Shown here: positions 34,048-42,834 of the stretch, one piece after another
How the letters are laid out: each line of letters starts with the position of its first letter
How positions within the stretch are numbered: the stretch's first letter is position 1
Assembly (NCBI RefSeq): GCF_000943545.1
Contig: NZ_JTHP01000004.1
Coordinates: 1 to 64,000 of the forward strand
Length of the DNA: 64,000 nucleotides
Source: Paenibacillus terrae
GTDB lineage: Bacteria > Bacillota > Bacilli > Paenibacillales > Paenibacillaceae
Reading direction: 5' to 3'
The notes under the pieces: model-generated
The model's database searches: none
Seen by the model: the letters and a program-made list of their open reading frames with translations, nothing else
Told to the model about the DNA's origin: nothing
Made by a program: the position numbers and the translations under genes

Positions 34048-34635
34048 TTAAACCTTGGAGGAGCGGAGTAAATGACTGTTCTTTACAAAATAGTCAATGC
34101 CCGAGTAAATGGTAATTAACGCAGCCGCCCATATCGTTATTAAATCAAACGGAATACCCAGAAAAACAAACGGGAAGTTATTAATGAGTAACGCTACAAT
34201 GGCAACGATCTGGATGATGGTCTTTAATTTGCCCCAGTTGCTTGCAGCCACCACAGAGCCATCCAATAAAGCAATCTGACGCAGACCGGTAACCGCAAAC
34301 TCACGGCTAACAATGACAACAACAATCCACGAATCAATTTTGCCCATTTCCACCAAAGAAACCAAAATAGCAGTTACCAGAAGCTTATCCGCAAGAGGGT
34401 CCAGTAATTTCCCCAAGTTGGTGACCATGTTATTTTTACGGGCCAAGTATCCGTCAAGGCCATCCGTGCTGGCGGCTATGAGGAAAATGATAGCCGCAAT
34501 CAACTGATTATACGGCAGCTCAAAAGCTCCGATCTCAATCGGCGGCGGATAGAAATCAAAATCCACCAGCAAGGCCAGCATCATCACCGGGATGAGGCAA
34601 ATCCGCGTTATTGTAATTCTGTTGGGTAAATTCAC
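34048..34635 (-). CDS. pgsA: CDP-diacylglycerol-glycerol-3-phosphate 3-phosphatidyltransferase
   Basis: PgsA makes phosphatidylglycerophosphate, the committed step to phosphatidylglycerol. The 195-residue membrane protein carries the CDP-alcohol phosphotransferase motif D-G-x2-A-R-x8-G-x3-D-x3-D (DGLDGYLARKNNMVTNLGK, then LLDPLADK, about residues 58-84) and about five hydrophobic helices. The start is GTG after GGGGAGAG. It lies 95 bases upstream of cinA. Confidence 0.96.
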   Translation of the reverse strand: MNLPNRITITRICLIPVMMLALLVDFDFYPPPIEIGAFELPYNQLIAAIIFLIAASTDGLDGYLARKNNMVTNLGKLLDPLADKLLVTAILVSLVEMGKIDSWIVVVIVSREFAVTGLRQIALLDGSVVAASNWGKLKTIIQIVAIVALLINNFPFVFLGIPFDLITIWAAALITIYSGIDYFVKNSHLLRSSKV

Positions 34636-34843
34636 AACACACTCTCCCCTAATTATCGTACTTGATTAAAAATGGCAGTTTTCGGATTGAATTCAATCCT
34701 ATGTAAATCGTTTTGACTACCGCTATACACCTGATCATCTGCATTTTCGTTACAAGTATAATATGGTGCAAAACGCATGTCAAAATAACCTGCCGCGCAT
34801 CAAGCATCATTTTTTCTTACAATCTGCATGAGGGAAAACGGCT

Positions 34844-35335
34844 TTATTTCATATTCGTAAATTGAAGTTCCAATGGTAGATCGGCTTTGCGCAATAACTG
34901 AATGACTGCTTGTAAATCATCCTTGTTTTTTCCGGTCACGCGGACCTGATCACCTTGAATCTGACTTTTCACTTTCAGCTTGGAGTCCCGGATAAGAATG
35001 TTAATTTTTTTGGCATTATCCTGATCAATTCCCTGCTTGAGAGCAAGACGCTGGCGTACTGAACCCAAAGACGCTGGTTCAAGCTTCCCGTACTCCACGT
35101 TTTTAAGGGATAAACCGCGCTTGGCCATTTTGGATTGCAAAATATCAATTACTGCGTTGAGCTTGTATTCGTCCTCCGATGCAATTGTAAGAGCTTCCTT
35201 TTCAAGCTTAAGGCTGCTTTTGCTCCCCTTAAAATCAAATCGTGTTTCAATTTCACGCTCCGTCTGATGAACCGCATTGGTCAATTCCTGCATATCCATT
35301 TTGGAGACGATATCAAATGAATTTTCTGAAGCCAT
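34844..35335 (-). CDS. yajQ: YajQ-family nucleotide-binding protein
   Basis: YajQ proteins are small cytosolic proteins with two ferredoxin-like domains that bind nucleotides, reported for cyclic-di-GMP in some bacteria. The 163-residue product shows ENSFDIVSKMDMQELTNAV, TRFDFKGSKSSLKLE and the C-terminal VRVTGKNKDDLQAVIQLLR, the family hallmarks, at normal length. The RBS is AAAGGAAAGTG before ATG. The cellular role in Firmicutes is unclear. Confidence 0.95.
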   Translation of the reverse strand: MASENSFDIVSKMDMQELTNAVHQTEREIETRFDFKGSKSSLKLEKEALTIASEDEYKLNAVIDILQSKMAKRGLSLKNVEYGKLEPASLGSVRQRLALKQGIDQDNAKKINILIRDSKLKVKSQIQGDQVRVTGKNKDDLQAVIQLLRKADLPLELQFTNMK

Positions 35336-35415
35336 CGTTTCACTTTCCTTTCCACAACAAAGTTCAATAACTAATTATAGGCTAGTCATTTACAAAAATC
35401 CAATAATCCGCTCAC

Positions 35416-35455
35416 TAAAAAGGCGCTCTTGCCATTTAATGACAAAAACGCCTTT
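35416..35455 (-). terminator. Terminator after the rodZ unit and small membrane gene
   Basis: On the minus strand AAAGGCG pairs with CGCCTTTTT, with an inner TTGTCATTAAATGGCAA stem-loop. It lies between the 54-aa membrane gene and yajQ. Confidence 0.75.
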
Positions 35456-35478
35456 ATTTCATTCCACGGTCAACATAT

Positions 35479-35643
35479 CTAACTGTGGCTGCGGGTCGGA
35501 TTCCGGAACATATCCAGGAGTCCCAGCACAATGTGAGCAAGACCAAAGCCCAGTATGCCATAGCCCCATGCACTTGGGGTCAGATAATAGCCAAGCAGAC
35601 TGACAATTATACCAAGCCCTGTCACAATCCAGCTGACGGTCAT
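35479..35643 (-). CDS. Small two-helix membrane protein (54 aa)
   Basis: This short frame begins at ATG after GAGGTG with 8-base spacing. The product has two hydrophobic helices (about residues 4-21 and 26-44) separated by a YYLTPSAWG turn, and ends in a polar DMFRNPTRSHS tail. No family was recognised, but the RBS, the clean membrane topology and the terminator behind it support a real gene. It may be cotranscribed with rodZ 85 bases upstream. Confidence 0.7.
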   Translation of the reverse strand: MTVSWIVTGLGIIVSLLGYYLTPSAWGYGILGFGLAHIVLGLLDMFRNPTRSHS

Positions 35644-35727
35644 AATGTATACACCTCACTTTGCGGAAAATGAAATGACTGGCTTCCCATGAATTACAGT
35701 CATTAGTATTTCCGCGCAATAGAGGGT

Positions 35728-36849
35728 TTATTCACCGCCAGTAGTCGAAGAATCTGTACCGCTCTGTGTTGAATCCGTACTGCCTGTAGTCGAATCCGTA
35801 GTAGTACCACTCACCCCGGCACTCGTTCCGGTCGAAGAAGCTTCTCCTTGCTGTATCAAAACACGAGTCGTCGATTTATTATCAGTTATCGGTTGACCTG
35901 CTACGGAAATATCCGTGGCAGAAGAACGTCCTGATTTGATATACAAGCCTTCCGGACCGATGTCAAAGGATAAGGCATCTCCACTTTTGGTCATGCCATA
36001 ACTCAGCTTTTCACCACGTGAGTTTTGTCCCTTGTACACCTCAAGCCAGCTTTCTCCCGTTGCCTTAATATCGACCTTGACTGTAGCTCCCGTTGCACTG
36101 GAAACTTTGAAAATCGTCGTTTTACCTTGCTTGCCATCCTGAGCCACGGTTACACCTTGTTGCGGCGTAGTGGTATTCGGCTGCTGGCTACTGTCAGGAG
36201 TGGTCATATCCGTTCCTGTACCTGTTCCTCCCGGTGGTTGGGTTTGCCCCGTTTGTCCCGTATCAGGAGTGGTTTGTCCGCCGCCACCATTGGGAGCTGC
36301 CGTCTGACCGTTATTCGGCGTTGTCGTCTGCCCGCTTCCTTGAGGAGGGGTTGTCGTCGTATTTTGCGGTGGTGTCGTAGTTCCCTCCTTGGTGCTGTTA
36401 GGAATGGACGTACTCGGTGTCGTAATCGGCGTTGTATTCTCGGCTGTTTTTGGAGCCGTATGATTGTTACTCACCCAATATGCATAAATAACCCCAACAA
36501 TGAGAACCAGAAAAAGCCACATTAAAGCTGTCGGCAACCATTTGAGATTTCCAATCGTAGCCGGACGGCTGGAGCGTTTCTGTGTCACAGGCTCCATGAC
36601 AGCTTCCGGCTCTGGTTCAGGTACATTGCTTTTGTGTCCTTCCAGAATCTCGTCGGGGTTTAAACCGACCGTTTCAGCGTAAGTTTTAATAAAAGCTCTG
36701 ACATAAAAGCTTCCCGGCAGCACTTTGTAATCGCCCGTCTCAATGGCTTCCAGATAACGTTTGCGTATCTTCGTCATTTCCTGAACATCGTCAAGGCTCA
36801 ATCCTTTTTGCAGCCGGGCCTCCTTTAATTGCTGACCCAGTTCTGACAT
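35728..36849 (-). CDS. rodZ: RodZ/YmfM-like cell-shape protein
   Basis: RodZ links the MreB cytoskeleton to the membrane and the cell-wall elongation machinery. The domains are an N-terminal helix-turn-helix (residues 1-70, LGQQLKEARLQKGLSLDDVQ), one membrane helix (about 107-126), a Thr/Pro/Gly/Gln-rich linker (about 130-230), an extracytoplasmic DUF4115 beta domain (about 240-325; GESWLEVYKG) and a Ser/Thr/Gly-rich tail. At 373 residues it is longer than B. subtilis YmfM (about 290) because of linker and tail. The start follows AAGGAGATGATGAC. Its position next to ymfK is conserved. Confidence 0.9.
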   Translation of the reverse strand: MSELGQQLKEARLQKGLSLDDVQEMTKIRKRYLEAIETGDYKVLPGSFYVRAFIKTYAETVGLNPDEILEGHKSNVPEPEPEAVMEPVTQKRSSRPATIGNLKWLPTALMWLFLVLIVGVIYAYWVSNNHTAPKTAENTTPITTPSTSIPNSTKEGTTTPPQNTTTTPPQGSGQTTTPNNGQTAAPNGGGGQTTPDTGQTGQTQPPGGTGTGTDMTTPDSSQQPNTTTPQQGVTVAQDGKQGKTTIFKVSSATGATVKVDIKATGESWLEVYKGQNSRGEKLSYGMTKSGDALSFDIGPEGLYIKSGRSSATDISVAGQPITDNKSTTRVLIQQGEASSTGTSAGVSGTTTDSTTGSTDSTQSGTDSSTTGGE

Positions 36850-36879
36850 GTCATCATCTCCTTGTATAATTACGCTTAT

Positions 36880-37653
36880 TTAAAGATCTTCTGTATAACT
36901 GGCTGTAAAGGTATCATAAATAATTTCCTCAGCCGGATTATTGCGAAGTTCAATAATGAAATTGAAATCGTCGAAGCTGTATCCCGATTCACGTACAAAA
37001 ACGTCAGGATGCTCAATAACCTTCGTACTCGGCATGCTCATTATTTCCTGAAGCAGGTGATAATGTCTTTCATTTGACCGAATTGTACTCACAATGCCGT
37101 CAATAATAAATACATTGTTAGGGTTCATTTCCTCTTCGGAGAGCTGACTGCGCACCGTCTGCCGTAATAACGTTGAAGACACAAAAGTCCAGCGCTTCAT
37201 GGCGCATACGCTGCTGGCAATGATGGATTCGGTTTTTCCCACACGAGGCATTCCGCGAAGTCCAATCACCTGATTTCCATCCCTCTTTAATACTTCACCC
37301 AAAAAATCGACCAGTAACCCAAGCTCGTCGCGTGTAAAGCGGAATGTTTTGCGGTCGTCCGAGTCCCGATCAATGTAACGTCCGTGCCTTACTGCCAATA
37401 TATCGACCAGCCTTGGAGCGCGTAAGGCCGTAACTGTAATATTGCTGGCCTTTTTTAAAGTATCTCCGAGAATGCGTATCTTCTCGTCATCGTCCGTTTC
37501 CAGCAGCATCCCCCGTCTTTCGCCTTCAACACCGTTGATCGTCAGTATATTAACCCCCAGAATACCAAGCATGGAAGCAATGTCTCCCAGCAATCCGGGA
37601 CGATTTTTATGTATCTTGTACTCCATGTACCACTGTTTCAATTCTTCCGTCAC
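36880..37653 (-). CDS. ymfK: YmfK-like DUF3388 protein with ACT-like domain and P-loop
   Basis: The protein matches the YmfK/DUF3388 family, of unknown function. The N-terminus is ACT-like (YKIHKNRPGLLGDIASMLGILGVNI) and suggests small-ligand sensing. A P-loop-like GMPRVGKTE (about residue 137) follows, with an FIIDGIVSTIR strand (about 188). The GTG start follows AGGTG. Length (257) is as expected. It lies between rodZ and ymfJ as in Bacillus. Confidence 0.88.
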   Translation of the reverse strand: MTEELKQWYMEYKIHKNRPGLLGDIASMLGILGVNILTINGVEGERRGMLLETDDDEKIRILGDTLKKASNITVTALRAPRLVDILAVRHGRYIDRDSDDRKTFRFTRDELGLLVDFLGEVLKRDGNQVIGLRGMPRVGKTESIIASSVCAMKRWTFVSSTLLRQTVRSQLSEEEMNPNNVFIIDGIVSTIRSNERHYHLLQEIMSMPSTKVIEHPDVFVRESGYSFDDFNFIIELRNNPAEEIIYDTFTASYTEDL

Positions 37654-37852
37654 ATTAGCACCTCATTCACATTCAAAACCGTCAACATTTCCAAATCAAA
37701 GCCTTATTGTATCATAAAATAACACCATTCGACAAAACCAATTATTGAGACCACAAAGGCTTCTTGTATTCAACACAATTGCATAAGCCTCGATCACGTT
37801 TATGATATATAAATTACAAAGGAATTACAAGAACAGCTCTGTAACCATTACA

Positions 37853-37878
37853 GAAAAGCCCCCAAAAGGGAGCTTTTC
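37853..37878 (-). terminator. Hairpin terminator after ymfJ
   Basis: On the minus strand GAAAAGCTCCC pairs with GGGGGCTTTTC around TTTT. It is 15 bases from the ymfJ stop. The 37654-37852 interval that follows contains no visible gene. Confidence 0.7.
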
Positions 37879-37892
37879 ATGTTGGTTCCTGC

Positions 37893-38147
37893 TTATGCGT
37901 TGCTTTTGGCTAATTTGACCATCAGCCGGGCGATAGTGTGACGCTCGTCCTCATCGGCAACTCCCCACAGTTCTTTCAGTGCGCGGTTGGAGTGGTTGGC
38001 CGGATCGACCTTCTCATCCAGAAAATCACCGATTTCATAAGCAAGCTCTGAAATGGTATCCTGGCTGATTCCCAGCTTCTCCGCCTGTTCCACACGCTGA
38101 CCAAGGAACTTCTTCCAGGTATCGAAATTCTGAACAACTGTTGACAT
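37893..38147 (-). CDS. ymfJ: YmfJ-like DUF3243 protein
   Basis: This is a small cytosolic protein of 84 residues, all-helical, with the family pattern FDTWKKFLGQRVEQAEKLGIS and LKELWGVADEDERHTIARLMVKL. Function is unknown. The start follows AAGGAGGA. Position between ymfI and ymfK is conserved. Confidence 0.92.
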   Translation of the reverse strand: MSTVVQNFDTWKKFLGQRVEQAEKLGISQDTISELAYEIGDFLDEKVDPANHSNRALKELWGVADEDERHTIARLMVKLAKSNA

Positions 38148-38252
38148 ACTTAAATCCTCCTTAGATGATTCAGATTTAAAATCAACAGTTATAATATGTT
38201 CTTCTCAGGTGCTCTCTATACTGGTGGTTTCCTCCAAACGCTGTACTTCTCA

Positions 38253-39041
38253 TCAAGTCACCCATCCTCCGTTAGGACTAATGACCTGCCCGTTAATATA
38301 ACCGGATTCAGGAAGCGCCAGAAAATAAACCAGTGATGAAATTTCATCAGGCCGAGCCAATCGACCGGCAGGAATTTCTTCTTCGAGACTGGAAATTTCC
38401 CCTTCGTCCAGATGATCCAGCATAGACGTATCCACTGCACCCGGAGCTACCGCATTTACCGTTACTCCAGAAGGTGCAACTTCTTGAGCCAGTGCTTTAG
38501 TGAATGCGTTGATCCCGCCTTTGGTGGTGGAATACAGCACCTCGCACGAAGCGCCGCATATTCCCCATACAGAAGACACATTCACGATACGGCCATAGCG
38601 TTGGGAAATCATATGCGGCATAAAAACCTGCGTACACAGAAAGGTTCCCTTCACATTGACCGCCATCACTTCATCCCATTCCTCTTCCGACACATCCGTC
38701 AGCAATCCGTAATGAGATAATCCAGCGTTATTCACAAGAATATCTGGCTTCATTCCGTGATTCTCCAGCTTTTCCCGCATGCGTTCAATCTGCTCCTTGC
38801 TCCGCAGGTCCGCTGACACGGTCATCACCTTGCCTGAATAAGCCATACAACGGCGGGCAACTTCATTCGCTTTTTCATGGGACTTCATGTAGTGAATGAC
38901 CACATTCATCCCAACAGCCGCAAAACGCTCCGCAATAGCCGCTCCAATCCCGCCGCTTGCTCCTGTGATCAGCACAGTCGTATCGCCAATGGCTTTTAAT
39001 TCCCCATCCTTGGTGGTTATCGTTTCCCTCTCCCTGGGCAT
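38253..39041 (-). CDS. ymfI: SDR-family reductase YmfI (EF-P 5-aminopentanone reductase type)
   Basis: This NADPH-dependent short-chain reductase resembles FabG. In B. subtilis YmfI reduces the 5-aminopentanone attached to a lysine of elongation factor P. Motifs are the cofactor loop TGASGGIG (about residue 27), NNAG (about 104), the catalytic Ser of VNVSSVWG and the Y-x3-K of YSTTKGG (about 170), and a C-terminal VISPNGGWVT. The ATG at 39041 overlaps the ymfH stop by one base (TAATG), so translation is likely coupled. Synteny supports YmfI over fatty-acid FabG. Confidence 0.88.
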   Translation of the reverse strand: MPRERETITTKDGELKAIGDTTVLITGASGGIGAAIAERFAAVGMNVVIHYMKSHEKANEVARRCMAYSGKVMTVSADLRSKEQIERMREKLENHGMKPDILVNNAGLSHYGLLTDVSEEEWDEVMAVNVKGTFLCTQVFMPHMISQRYGRIVNVSSVWGICGASCEVLYSTTKGGINAFTKALAQEVAPSGVTVNAVAPGAVDTSMLDHLDEGEISSLEEEIPAGRLARPDEISSLVYFLALPESGYINGQVISPNGGWVT

Positions 39042-40321
39042 TACGGACTCACCACCAGCGATATGGCCATCTGATCCCACTGAATATGATCCTTCAGACG
39101 ACAGTTAACATCCTCAAGTGTAATACTTTCATAGACCGGAAGCAATTGGAAAAAATCGCTGTCCCGGAAGCGGTGTCTCGTAAACTCATGCGCTATATTT
39201 TCGGGCGAATTGAGCATACGTAGGTAACCGCCGATTTTCTTTTTACGTGCCCGTTCAAAATGTTCTGCCGTGAAGCCCTGTTTTTGAATGGAGCTCACCT
39301 CTTCACGTATCCGCGCCAACAGCCCATCCGGGTCCTTTGTATCTCCACCGATAGCAGAGAACGCATACTGCGGTGTACTGTTGTACTCATGACCGAAGCT
39401 ATCTGAAATGAGGTCCTCATCGTAGAGCTTTTGATACAGCTGCGTACTGGAGCCAAACAAAAGATCAAGCATCAACTTGGTTTCCAGATCATGACGAAGC
39501 AGTTCCCCACCCGTGAGACCTACCTTGGCTTCCTTGAATCCGAACAACAGCTTAGGGAGAGAAACCGCCAGCTTTACCTCACGACGCTTCTCTGCCACAG
39601 TAGCAGGCTCTTTGTCAAAAATTCGCTCAATCTCTCCTTGCGGCTTGTAATCCTTTTTCGCCTGATTGTTACGCACCAGTTCTATTACTTCCGCCGGGTC
39701 CACTCCGCCTACCACAAAAAGAATCATATTGCTCGGGTGGTAAAAAGCCTCATAACAGCTATACAGCGTTTCTTTCGTAATCGTGCTGATGGATTGAACG
39801 GTACCCGCAATATCAATATGCACCGGATGGACCTTGTATAGCGCTTCGATCAGGCCAAAGTAACTCCGCCAGTCCGGATTATCCTCATACATATTGATTT
39901 CCTGACCGATAATGCCTTTTTCCTTCTCCACATTTTCATCTGTAAAGTAAGGGTGCTGTACAAAATTGACCAATGTGGTCAAATTCTCCTGAATATGCTC
40001 GGTTGCGGAAAATAAATATACCGTTTGATCAAAGCTCGTAAATGCATTGGCCGATGCCCCATTGGAGGAAAAAGTAGCGAAAATATCACCTTGAGGCTCT
40101 TCAAACATTTTATGCTCCAAAAAATGGGCGATGCCATCCGGAACCTTAACCGGCTGCTGACCTTCCACACGAAAATGATTATCGACTGAGCCGTATTTGG
40201 TCGAAAATGTAGCGTATGTCTTCTGAAAGCCCGGTTTGGGCAACACATAAACGTGTAATCCGTTATCCATCACTTCATAGTACAGCGTTTCCTGCAAATG
40301 CTCATAAGGTATGTGCTCCAC
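39041..40321 (-). CDS. ymfH: M16-family zinc peptidase YmfH
   Basis: This pitrilysin-like peptidase keeps the inverted zinc motif HFLEH (AHFLEHKMFE, about residue 66), with the distal Glu in KEKGIIGQEINMYED (about 137). The 426 residues form two M16 halves. The GTG start lies just after the ymfF stop (TAG-CGG-GTG), with the GGGGGAA of ymfF as RBS, so the two are coupled. The physiological substrate is unknown. It probably pairs with the metal-less YmfF. Confidence 0.92.
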   Translation of the reverse strand: MEHIPYEHLQETLYYEVMDNGLHVYVLPKPGFQKTYATFSTKYGSVDNHFRVEGQQPVKVPDGIAHFLEHKMFEEPQGDIFATFSSNGASANAFTSFDQTVYLFSATEHIQENLTTLVNFVQHPYFTDENVEKEKGIIGQEINMYEDNPDWRSYFGLIEALYKVHPVHIDIAGTVQSISTITKETLYSCYEAFYHPSNMILFVVGGVDPAEVIELVRNNQAKKDYKPQGEIERIFDKEPATVAEKRREVKLAVSLPKLLFGFKEAKVGLTGGELLRHDLETKLMLDLLFGSSTQLYQKLYDEDLISDSFGHEYNSTPQYAFSAIGGDTKDPDGLLARIREEVSSIQKQGFTAEHFERARKKKIGGYLRMLNSPENIAHEFTRHRFRDSDFFQLLPVYESITLEDVNCRLKDHIQWDQMAISLVVSP

Positions 40322-40324
40322 CCG

Positions 40325-41605
40325 CTATTCCCCCTTCTGGTCTCTCAAGAAATAAATGGTGTCCAGTCGGAACGTCCGGGCGGCATCCTGAACATCCTTC
40401 ACCTTGACAGCCTCCACCTGGCTCAGCAGCTCATCTACCGTCCGCTCTTTGCCGGAAATCTGTCTGTTAAAATCGTAAGCGATCATTTCAAAAGCGGAAT
40501 CCTGCATTTCCTTCAATAAATTGCGGATCATCGCCTGTGTCTGGGTCATTTCCAGCTCGGTAATCGCCCCATTTTTCGTATCTTCCAGTTGCTTGCGGAT
40601 AATGGTAACCGCTTTTTCATAATTGGGTATTTCGATACCGGATTGAATCGTCCCTATGCCCTTGTGCCCGTCATACCGTGATGAGGCGTAATACGCCAAA
40701 CTTTCCTTCTCCCGCACGTTGACGAACAGCTTGGAGTGAGGATAACCGCCTAAAATCCCATTGTACATCAGGGCGGAGGCATATCGATCGTCTCCATACG
40801 TAATTTGAGTACGCAATCCCATGTTCAGCTTCCCCTGATTTACATCAAGACGCTCCACCACCGTTTGTACATCACGCTCCACCGATTTTGGTTGTTCAGG
40901 AGCATAGCCCTTTACTTCCGAACGGTTCAGTTGGAAATAGCGGTCTACGAACTTCTCCACTTCCTCCAGCGTCGTATCTCCAACCACATACAAATCCATG
41001 CTGGCGTTGTTCAGCCATTCTCCATAAGCCTGATACAAGCCTTGCGTATCTATACTATCCAGATCAGACCGCTGACCGAGCGGGTGCAGACGATAAGGCT
41101 CATTTTTGCACATTTCCTCCATGCAGCGCTCTCCAGCATAACGAATTTTATCATTGACTATAGATTCCAGCTTCTTGCGTACGTTTTCCCGTTCCTGCTG
41201 GACGTATCCGGTCTGAAATGCTCCATTCTCCAATGCAGGCTTCGTCAACACCTCTCCGAGAAAAGCAAATGAACGATCCAGCAAGCTGTCCGAGCTGTTT
41301 ACAAAGCTGTCATTAATCGTATCCATTCGAAATTGCACGATTTGATAATCTCCGCGTTTATATACATCAAATCCAAAGCCCGCGCCATACAATTGCTCTA
41401 ATTGTTCTCTGAATTGTGTAGTCTGCGGATATGATTCTGTACCCCGTCGTAGTACGAATGGTGTCAGTCCCACTCGGGTTACCGTTTCCTCACGTAGTGG
41501 AGTACCTACATACAATGATATGGCAAACGTCTTGAAGCGTTTGGTTGGCAGTACATGAATCCTTAATTGTCTGCGCGTCCCACGCTCGAAACCTGTTTTG
41601 TTCAA
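40325..41605 (-). CDS. ymfF: M16-like peptidase homologue YmfF without zinc motif
   Basis: The protein has the M16 fold but no HxxEH; the equivalent region reads VGLTPFVLRRGTE (about residue 46). It does keep the substrate-side ESLAYYASSRYDG motif of M16 C-terminal halves. In two-subunit M16 peptidases one partner is metal-free, as YmfF would be for YmfH. TTG 41605 is 8 bases after AAAGGAG; the first TTG (41611) is too close. The predicted product is 426 residues. Confidence 0.9.
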   Translation of the reverse strand: MNKTGFERGTRRQLRIHVLPTKRFKTFAISLYVGTPLREETVTRVGLTPFVLRRGTESYPQTTQFREQLEQLYGAGFGFDVYKRGDYQIVQFRMDTINDSFVNSSDSLLDRSFAFLGEVLTKPALENGAFQTGYVQQERENVRKKLESIVNDKIRYAGERCMEEMCKNEPYRLHPLGQRSDLDSIDTQGLYQAYGEWLNNASMDLYVVGDTTLEEVEKFVDRYFQLNRSEVKGYAPEQPKSVERDVQTVVERLDVNQGKLNMGLRTQITYGDDRYASALMYNGILGGYPHSKLFVNVREKESLAYYASSRYDGHKGIGTIQSGIEIPNYEKAVTIIRKQLEDTKNGAITELEMTQTQAMIRNLLKEMQDSAFEMIAYDFNRQISGKERTVDELLSQVEAVKVKDVQDAARTFRLDTIYFLRDQKGE

Positions 41606-41724
41606 GTCCAAAACTCCTTTGTGACGTCAATTTCGTCTAGCCTTTTTAGCATGAGCCGCTGTGAATCATTATCCTGTAAAGAGGTAAAGCGTGCCAATCT
41701 TTATTCTAACGATGCAAAAGCCAA

Positions 41725-41756
41725 GAAGCAACCGGAGACAAGCTCCCGGCTGCTTC
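41725..41756 (-). terminator. Terminator after sleB
   Basis: On the minus strand GAAGCAGCCGGGAG pairs with CTCCGGTTGCTTC around a 5-base loop; a partial T run follows. Confidence 0.75.
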
Positions 41757-41762
41757 GGCGGT

Positions 41763-42608
41763 TTACATGCAGAAAATATGCTGACCAATCGTCTTTACCT
41801 GCGGGCGGCTCCAAATCCATTTGGAGGTGGCTGTTTTTGGATTAAAATAATAGAGGCAGCCTCCGCTTGGGTCCCAGCCGTTCAGTGCCTGGCGAACTGC
41901 CTTTGTTGCAGTTTCATTTGGCGTGAGCCAGATTTGACCATCAGCTACAGCTGTAAAGGCCCCCGGTTGAAAAATCACTCCAGACGGTGTGTTTGGAAAG
42001 CTGGGGGATTTGACCCGGTTCAAAATAACTGCCGCCACGGCTACCTGTCCTTCAAACGGCTCGCCACGGGATTCACCGTAGACTGCGTTAGCCATAATTT
42101 TGAGATCGTTGTCAGACAGCCCCATCGTGTTAGCCGATCCCATCGTTTCATCTTTTTGATCCGGTTTATTATTGTCTGCTGTCTGTCCCTGAGCGGAACC
42201 CTGATTTTTACGATGTAAAGGAGTTTCTGTCGGTTTCCAATTAGGAGTTGCATTCACCAGCTTTAATTTTGTTTTTGCACCGACCACTCCATCAGGGGTC
42301 ATGCCAAACTCTTTTTGAAAGCCCTTGACAGCCTTCAATGTACTGCTGCCAAAATGACTGTCCACTTCCGCCCCGAAAAAGCCCAACAGCTTCAAACGGG
42401 ATTGCAGTTCATATACATCCTGACCATAGGAGCCATAATTAACCGCCTCTGTGCTAAATGTCGCTTGAGAAGGCTGTGTTGCTTGTAATTCCTGCTGTGT
42501 GCTCAGCGGCTCTGCATGCTGCGCAGAGACGTTCGCAATAAGTCCTGTGTACGTGATAGCCGAGGCTGCGAGAATACCCGTGCAAATCCAGACCATTGTC
42601 TTTTTCAT
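41763..42608 (-). CDS. sleB: Spore cortex-lytic enzyme SleB
   Basis: SleB is a lytic transglycosylase that degrades spore cortex during germination. Residues 1-30 are a signal peptide (cleavage after NVSA), residues about 58-118 a peptidoglycan-binding domain (YGSYGQDVYELQSRLKLLGFF) and residues about 165-281 the Hydrolase_2 domain with catalytic Glu in VYGESRGEPFEGQVAVA and the end SKWIWSRPQVKTIGQHIFC. A sigma-G-type promoter lies upstream, in line with forespore expression. The usual partner ypeB is not adjacent. Confidence 0.94.
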   Translation of the reverse strand: MKKTMVWICTGILAASAITYTGLIANVSAQHAEPLSTQQELQATQPSQATFSTEAVNYGSYGQDVYELQSRLKLLGFFGAEVDSHFGSSTLKAVKGFQKEFGMTPDGVVGAKTKLKLVNATPNWKPTETPLHRKNQGSAQGQTADNNKPDQKDETMGSANTMGLSDNDLKIMANAVYGESRGEPFEGQVAVAAVILNRVKSPSFPNTPSGVIFQPGAFTAVADGQIWLTPNETATKAVRQALNGWDPSGGCLYYFNPKTATSKWIWSRPQVKTIGQHIFCM

Positions 42609-42656
42609 ATGCTGCGCTCTACCTTTCTTTTGTGGGATTAACAGGATGGCTACGTT

Positions 42657-42687
42657 TATTATGACAAGCTCTGCTTAAAGCTATTCA
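42657..42687 (-). promoter_or_regulatory. Sigma-G-type promoter of sleB
   Basis: On the minus strand TGAATA (42682-42687), 18 bases, CATAATA (42657-42663). Both fit the forespore sigma-F/sigma-G consensus (GHATR and CATNNTA). Confidence 0.75.
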
Positions 42688-42737
42688 CCCTTTTAATCTT
42701 CTTTCATTCGGCTACTCCTGTTCCTGAAAAAAAAGCA

Positions 42738-42808
42738 AAAAAAATCGCTGTCTGTACGCATAGTGTTGTCGAATTTAAACAAACACCACACTTACAAACA
42801 GCGATTTG
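42738..42808 (-). terminator. Terminator after spoIIIE
   Basis: On the minus strand AAATCGCTGTTTGTA pairs with TACAGACAGCGATTT at the ends of a 70-base structure, with inner GTGTGGTG / CAACAC pairing, followed by eight T. Confidence 0.8.
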
Positions 42809-42834
42809 GATGCGATTTCTGGTAAAGCCTATGG

